NCBI RefSeq assembly: GCF_002251855.1
Contig: NZ_NOXW01000020.1
Location: 310,001-374,000, forward strand
Direction: 5' to 3'
DNA length: 64,000 nucleotides
Source of the DNA: Rhodoferax sp. TH121
Lineage (GTDB): Bacteria; Pseudomonadota; Gammaproteobacteria; Burkholderiales; Burkholderiaceae_C
Positions 61,790-64,000 of the stretch are shown one piece after another (positions within the stretch are counted from its first letter, which is position 1; each line of letters begins with the position of its first letter). Under the pieces are notes generated by a model. That model was not told the DNA's origin. It was given only the letters and a program-made list of their open reading frames with translations, and did no database searches. The position numbers and the translations under genes were made by a program.

Positions 61790-62769
61790 CGGGCTCCCTG
61801 TTGTTGTGCGGCGGCGGCGCGTGCGGCGCTGGCTTCGCGGGCCTGGCGCTTGGCCTTGATGCGGTCGGGAATGCTCAGCAGGCCATCGGGCAGCCAGATC
61901 ATCAGCACCACCACGGCGGCGCCGAAGACGAACAGGTACCAGGCCTGCGCAAAGCGCAGCCACTCGGGCAGGATCACGCCCACGGCCGAGCCCAGCAGCG
62001 GGCCCAGGAAGTAACCCGGGCCGCCCACCACCACCATGAGGTACATCATGATGGAGGCACCCACGGTGAAGGGCGCGGGTTCGATGAACTGCACCAGCGA
62101 TGCGAACAGCGCGCCAGCTATACCGGCGTACGCAGCGCCAATGGCGAAGCTCAGCAGCGTGTAGCTGCGGGTATTGACACCCAGGCTTTCGGCGCGGATG
62201 GGGTTGTCCCGCAGGGCAGTGAAGGCCTTGCCCCAGGGGCTGCGCAGCAAGCCCCATTGGAGGGCTCCCAACAGCAGCGCGGTGGCGAGCACAAAGTAGT
62301 AGTAAGCCAGGTTGCCTTCTAGCGAGATGCCGAACAGGCTGGGGCGAGCAATATTGTTGATGCCGAAGGTGCCGCCAGTCAGCCACTCTTCATTGCGCAT
62401 CACCAACCAGACCGCGGTGTTGAAGCCCAGGGTGGCAAAGGCCAGGTAGATGGTCTGCACCCGCAGTGCCGGAAAGCCCAGCGCGATGCCGACAAAGAAG
62501 CAGATCAGCGCGGCAGCAGGCAGGCCCAGCCAGAAGCTGAAGCCGGCCTTCATGAGGATGGCCACGGTGTAAGCGCCGATGCCGAAGAAGGCCGCATGCC
62601 CCAGTGATTTTTGCCCTGCATAACCCACGGTCAGATTCAGCCCCATGGTGGCGATCACGAAGACCAGCCAGTAGGACAGCAGGTAAATGCCGTAATTCTT
62701 GAGAAAAGGCGGTGCAGCCAACAGCAATACTGCGCAAGCAGCTATCAAAATAAGAGTAAGTTTTTTCAT
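61786..62769 (-). CDS. livM: Branched-chain amino-acid-type ABC permease LivM
   Basis: A 327-residue inner-membrane permease of the LivM family with about eight to ten helices. MGLNLTVGYAGQKSLGHAAFFGIGAYTVAI and GPWGKAFTALRDNPIRAESLGVNTRSYTLLSFAIGAAYAGIAGALFA match the family pattern (YxGxxSLGHAAFxGIGAY and ALRxNxxRAxSLGVN). The Arg/Ala-rich C-terminus is unusual but common in this group. The first helix, LILIAACAVLLLAAPPF, is partly encoded by a copy of the dispersed repeat. livH ends one base upstream and livG overlaps by four bases. Confidence 0.94.
   Translation of the reverse strand: MKKLTLILIAACAVLLLAAPPFLKNYGIYLLSYWLVFVIATMGLNLTVGYAGQKSLGHAAFFGIGAYTVAILMKAGFSFWLGLPAAALICFFVGIALGFPALRVQTIYLAFATLGFNTAVWLVMRNEEWLTGGTFGINNIARPSLFGISLEGNLAYYYFVLATALLLGALQWGLLRSPWGKAFTALRDNPIRAESLGVNTRSYTLLSFAIGAAYAGIAGALFASLVQFIEPAPFTVGASIMMYLMVVVGGPGYFLGPLLGSAVGVILPEWLRFAQAWYLFVFGAAVVVLMIWLPDGLLSIPDRIKAKRQAREASAARAAAAQQQGAR
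62727..62755 (-). repeat. Dispersed repeat copy 8, inside the first helix of livM
   Basis: The exact core GCTGCTTGCGCA reads on the minus strand at 62731-62742, preceded by TTTTGATA and followed by GTATT. In frame it encodes AACA of the first transmembrane segment, as it does in the mltB signal peptide. Confidence 0.6.
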
Positions 62770-62770
62770 G

Positions 62771-63646
62771 TCAGACCTTGCGCTCTTCCTTCTTGCCCAA
62801 GAGCCCTTGTGGCTTGAACAGAATCACAACCATGAAGATGACCAACGCCACCGCATCCTTGTAGGCCGGGGAGATGTAGGCCGCAGCCAGGTTCTCGCAC
62901 ACGCCCACGATGAGCCCGCCCAGGAGGGCGCCGCGTGAGTTGTTGAAGCCGCCGATGATGGCTGCGAAGAAGGCTTTGGTGCCCAGCGACTCGCCCATGT
63001 CGAATTTGGCCAGGTACGTGGGTGTGACCAAGAGAGCTGCAGCGACGGCCAATATGGCGTTGATGGCGAAGGCATAAAAGATCATGCGCGGCACGTTGAT
63101 GCCCAGCACGCTGGCACTCTCGGTGTTTTGTGCCACGGCTTGCATGGCGCGGCCTGTCACGGTCTTGGTCATGAAAGCCTGGGTGGCAAACACCAGCACC
63201 AGCGCGATGCTGAAGGTGCCGACATCGGCCAGCGTGATGGTCACGCCTGCAATATTGAACAGCTTGTCGGCAAACAAGCTGGGGAAGGGATGGGCCTCTG
63301 CGCTGTAGCCAGCGCGCAGGCCGTTGCGCATGGCGATCGAGAGGCCGATGGTGGCCACCACGATGGGCATCATGCCGAACTTGAACAGTGGGTCGACCAG
63401 TCCGCGCTTGAACACCCAGCCCAACAGAAACACCGCCAGCACCACGGTCATGCTGAAGCTCACGGCCATAGGCGCGCCCAGGCTCAGGAAGCCCAGCATC
63501 ATGAAAGCCGGCAGCATCACAAACTCGCCCTGGGCGAAGTTGATGGTGCCGCTGGCTTGCCAGAGCAAGGTAAAGCCCAGGGCAGCCAGGGCATAGATGG
63601 CGCCTGTGGCCATGCCACTGAAAAAGAGTTGGAGGAAATCGGTCAT
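62771..63646 (-). CDS. livH: Branched-chain amino-acid-type ABC permease LivH
   Basis: A 291-residue permease of the LivH family with about eight helices. LFFSGMATGAIYALAALGFTLLWQASGTINFAQGEFVMLPAFM is the hallmark N-terminus (GxxxGxxYALxALG, then NFAxGEF), and GRAMQAVAQNTESASVLGINVPRMIFYAFAINAILAVAAALLVTPTY is the conserved cytoplasmic loop. GGGAA precedes ATG 63646. It follows the binding-protein gene after 64 bases that contain a strong GC-rich hairpin, and livM starts one base after it. Confidence 0.95.
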   Translation of the reverse strand: MTDFLQLFFSGMATGAIYALAALGFTLLWQASGTINFAQGEFVMLPAFMMLGFLSLGAPMAVSFSMTVVLAVFLLGWVFKRGLVDPLFKFGMMPIVVATIGLSIAMRNGLRAGYSAEAHPFPSLFADKLFNIAGVTITLADVGTFSIALVLVFATQAFMTKTVTGRAMQAVAQNTESASVLGINVPRMIFYAFAINAILAVAAALLVTPTYLAKFDMGESLGTKAFFAAIIGGFNNSRGALLGGLIVGVCENLAAAYISPAYKDAVALVIFMVVILFKPQGLLGKKEERKV

Positions 63647-63678
63647 GGGGGTTCCCGTGGTGTGACGTGGGACGCGTG

Positions 63679-63702
63679 GACCCGGGGCATGGGCCCCGGG
63701 TC
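63679..63702 (-). other. GC-rich intercistronic hairpin between binding protein and livH
   Basis: A perfect ten-base stem, GACCCGGGGC (63679-63688) with its complement at 63693-63702, closes a four-base loop. No T-run follows. Such hairpins often protect the 3' end of the abundant binding-protein mRNA. Confidence 0.75.
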
Positions 63703-63710
63703 AGGCAGGC

Positions 63711-64000
63711 TTACTTCTTGGCAGGCGCTGCGGCTTTGGCGGCGGGGGCAGCAGCCACTGGCTTGTTCACGGCGATGGGGTTGAGCGGAGGCAGGGTGGC
63801 TACGACCACCTGCTGGCCGTTCTTCACTTCTACCAGGAAGCTCTCGCGATCCAGATCGCCGTTCTGGTCAAAGGCCACATTCATCAGGATGCCGGGTTCC
63901 TTGTCGGTGGTGACGACCAGGCTGTGCAGGGCGTTGGCCACGGCTTTGCGGTCTAGCTTGCCCACCTTCTCGATGGCAGCCTTGAGGACGTAGACGCCGG
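63711..64000 (-). CDS. ABC substrate-binding protein, C-terminal part (5' end outside window)
   Basis: The last 96 residues or so of a Leu/Ile/Val-binding-protein-like (family 4) periplasmic protein; the start lies beyond the right edge. Visible are VYVLKAAIEKVGKLDRKAVANALHSLVVTTDKEPGILMNVAFDQNGDLDRESFLVEVKNGQQVVV, the usual final lobe elements of LivK-type proteins (VxxALxxxxxxxxxG...FDxNGD). A tail of Ala, Pro and Lys (VAAAPAAKAAAPAKK) is longer than in most homologues. It heads the livHMGF operon and would determine the substrate imported. Confidence 0.85.
   Translation of the reverse strand, partial: GVYVLKAAIEKVGKLDRKAVANALHSLVVTTDKEPGILMNVAFDQNGDLDRESFLVEVKNGQQVVVATLPPLNPIAVNKPVAAAPAAKAAAPAKK

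Overview
The window reads as a chromosomal segment of a betaproteobacterium, most likely of the Comamonadaceae (Rhodoferax/Polaromonas/Acidovorax type). The evidence is the high G+C coding DNA, gene neighbourhoods typical of Burkholderiales (etfBA with an acyl-CoA dehydrogenase, DUF1631, grpE-dnaK-dnaJ, yqiJK), and a short dispersed repeat with the core GCTGCTTGCGCA that I associate with this family. Genus is inference. No rRNA, tRNA, CRISPR array, transposase or integrase was seen. Both edges cut a gene: comEC on the left, an ABC substrate-binding protein on the right.

Layout. 1-13.3 kb holds the comEC 3' end, an ATP-grasp/alpha-E pair, an HDOD protein, convergent SPOR and lytic transglycosylase genes, a MoxR-DUF58-transglutaminase operon, a deacetylase-family hydrolase and an MscS channel. 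13.3-18.2 kb is a fatty-acid/electron-transfer block (etfB, etfA, acyl-CoA dehydrogenase, flavin-dependent monooxygenase) behind a promoter with two palindromic operators. 18.2-30.1 kb is mostly minus strand: DUF1631, a GST, trhO, a beta-CASP hydrolase, the chaperone cluster dnaJ-dnaK-grpE, an FKBP isomerase, an HTH regulator, a ComFB-like gene and aroE. 30.1-35.5 kb carries rpoD and dnaG, separated by an opposite-strand solute-binding protein gene. 35.6-40.1 kb holds two AhpD-like proteins, yqiK/yqiJ and a LysE exporter.

40.2-51.2 kb is a signalling region: a cysteine-free periplasmic protein of molybdopterin-oxidoreductase type, a 1386-residue hybrid kinase, an HD-GYP response regulator, an oxidoreductase/LysR pair, and a substrate-binding protein translationally coupled to a chemoreceptor with no transporter genes beside it. 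About 51.2-57.5 kb looks acquired: it is visibly poorer in G+C and contains gene-free stretches with a recurring AGCGGAC-type motif. It carries an AraC-controlled electrophile/glutathione operon and an uncharacterised two-gene unit (a two-helix membrane protein plus a beta-flower-like repeat protein).

57.5-64 kb is one eight-gene minus-strand operon. A complete branched-chain-amino-acid-type ABC transporter precedes a TIM-barrel protein and a VOC/HPPD-like protein that together look like a split 3-dehydroshikimate dehydratase, followed by a shortened PcaB-like protein. The likely role is uptake of a hydroaromatic or aromatic acid and its conversion toward protocatechuate.

The most unusual structural signal is the dispersed repeat. 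Six exact and two variant 12-base cores occur. Two copies encode part of an N-terminal export/membrane segment, one encodes the last residues and stop of the chemoreceptor, and one supplies another gene's stop.
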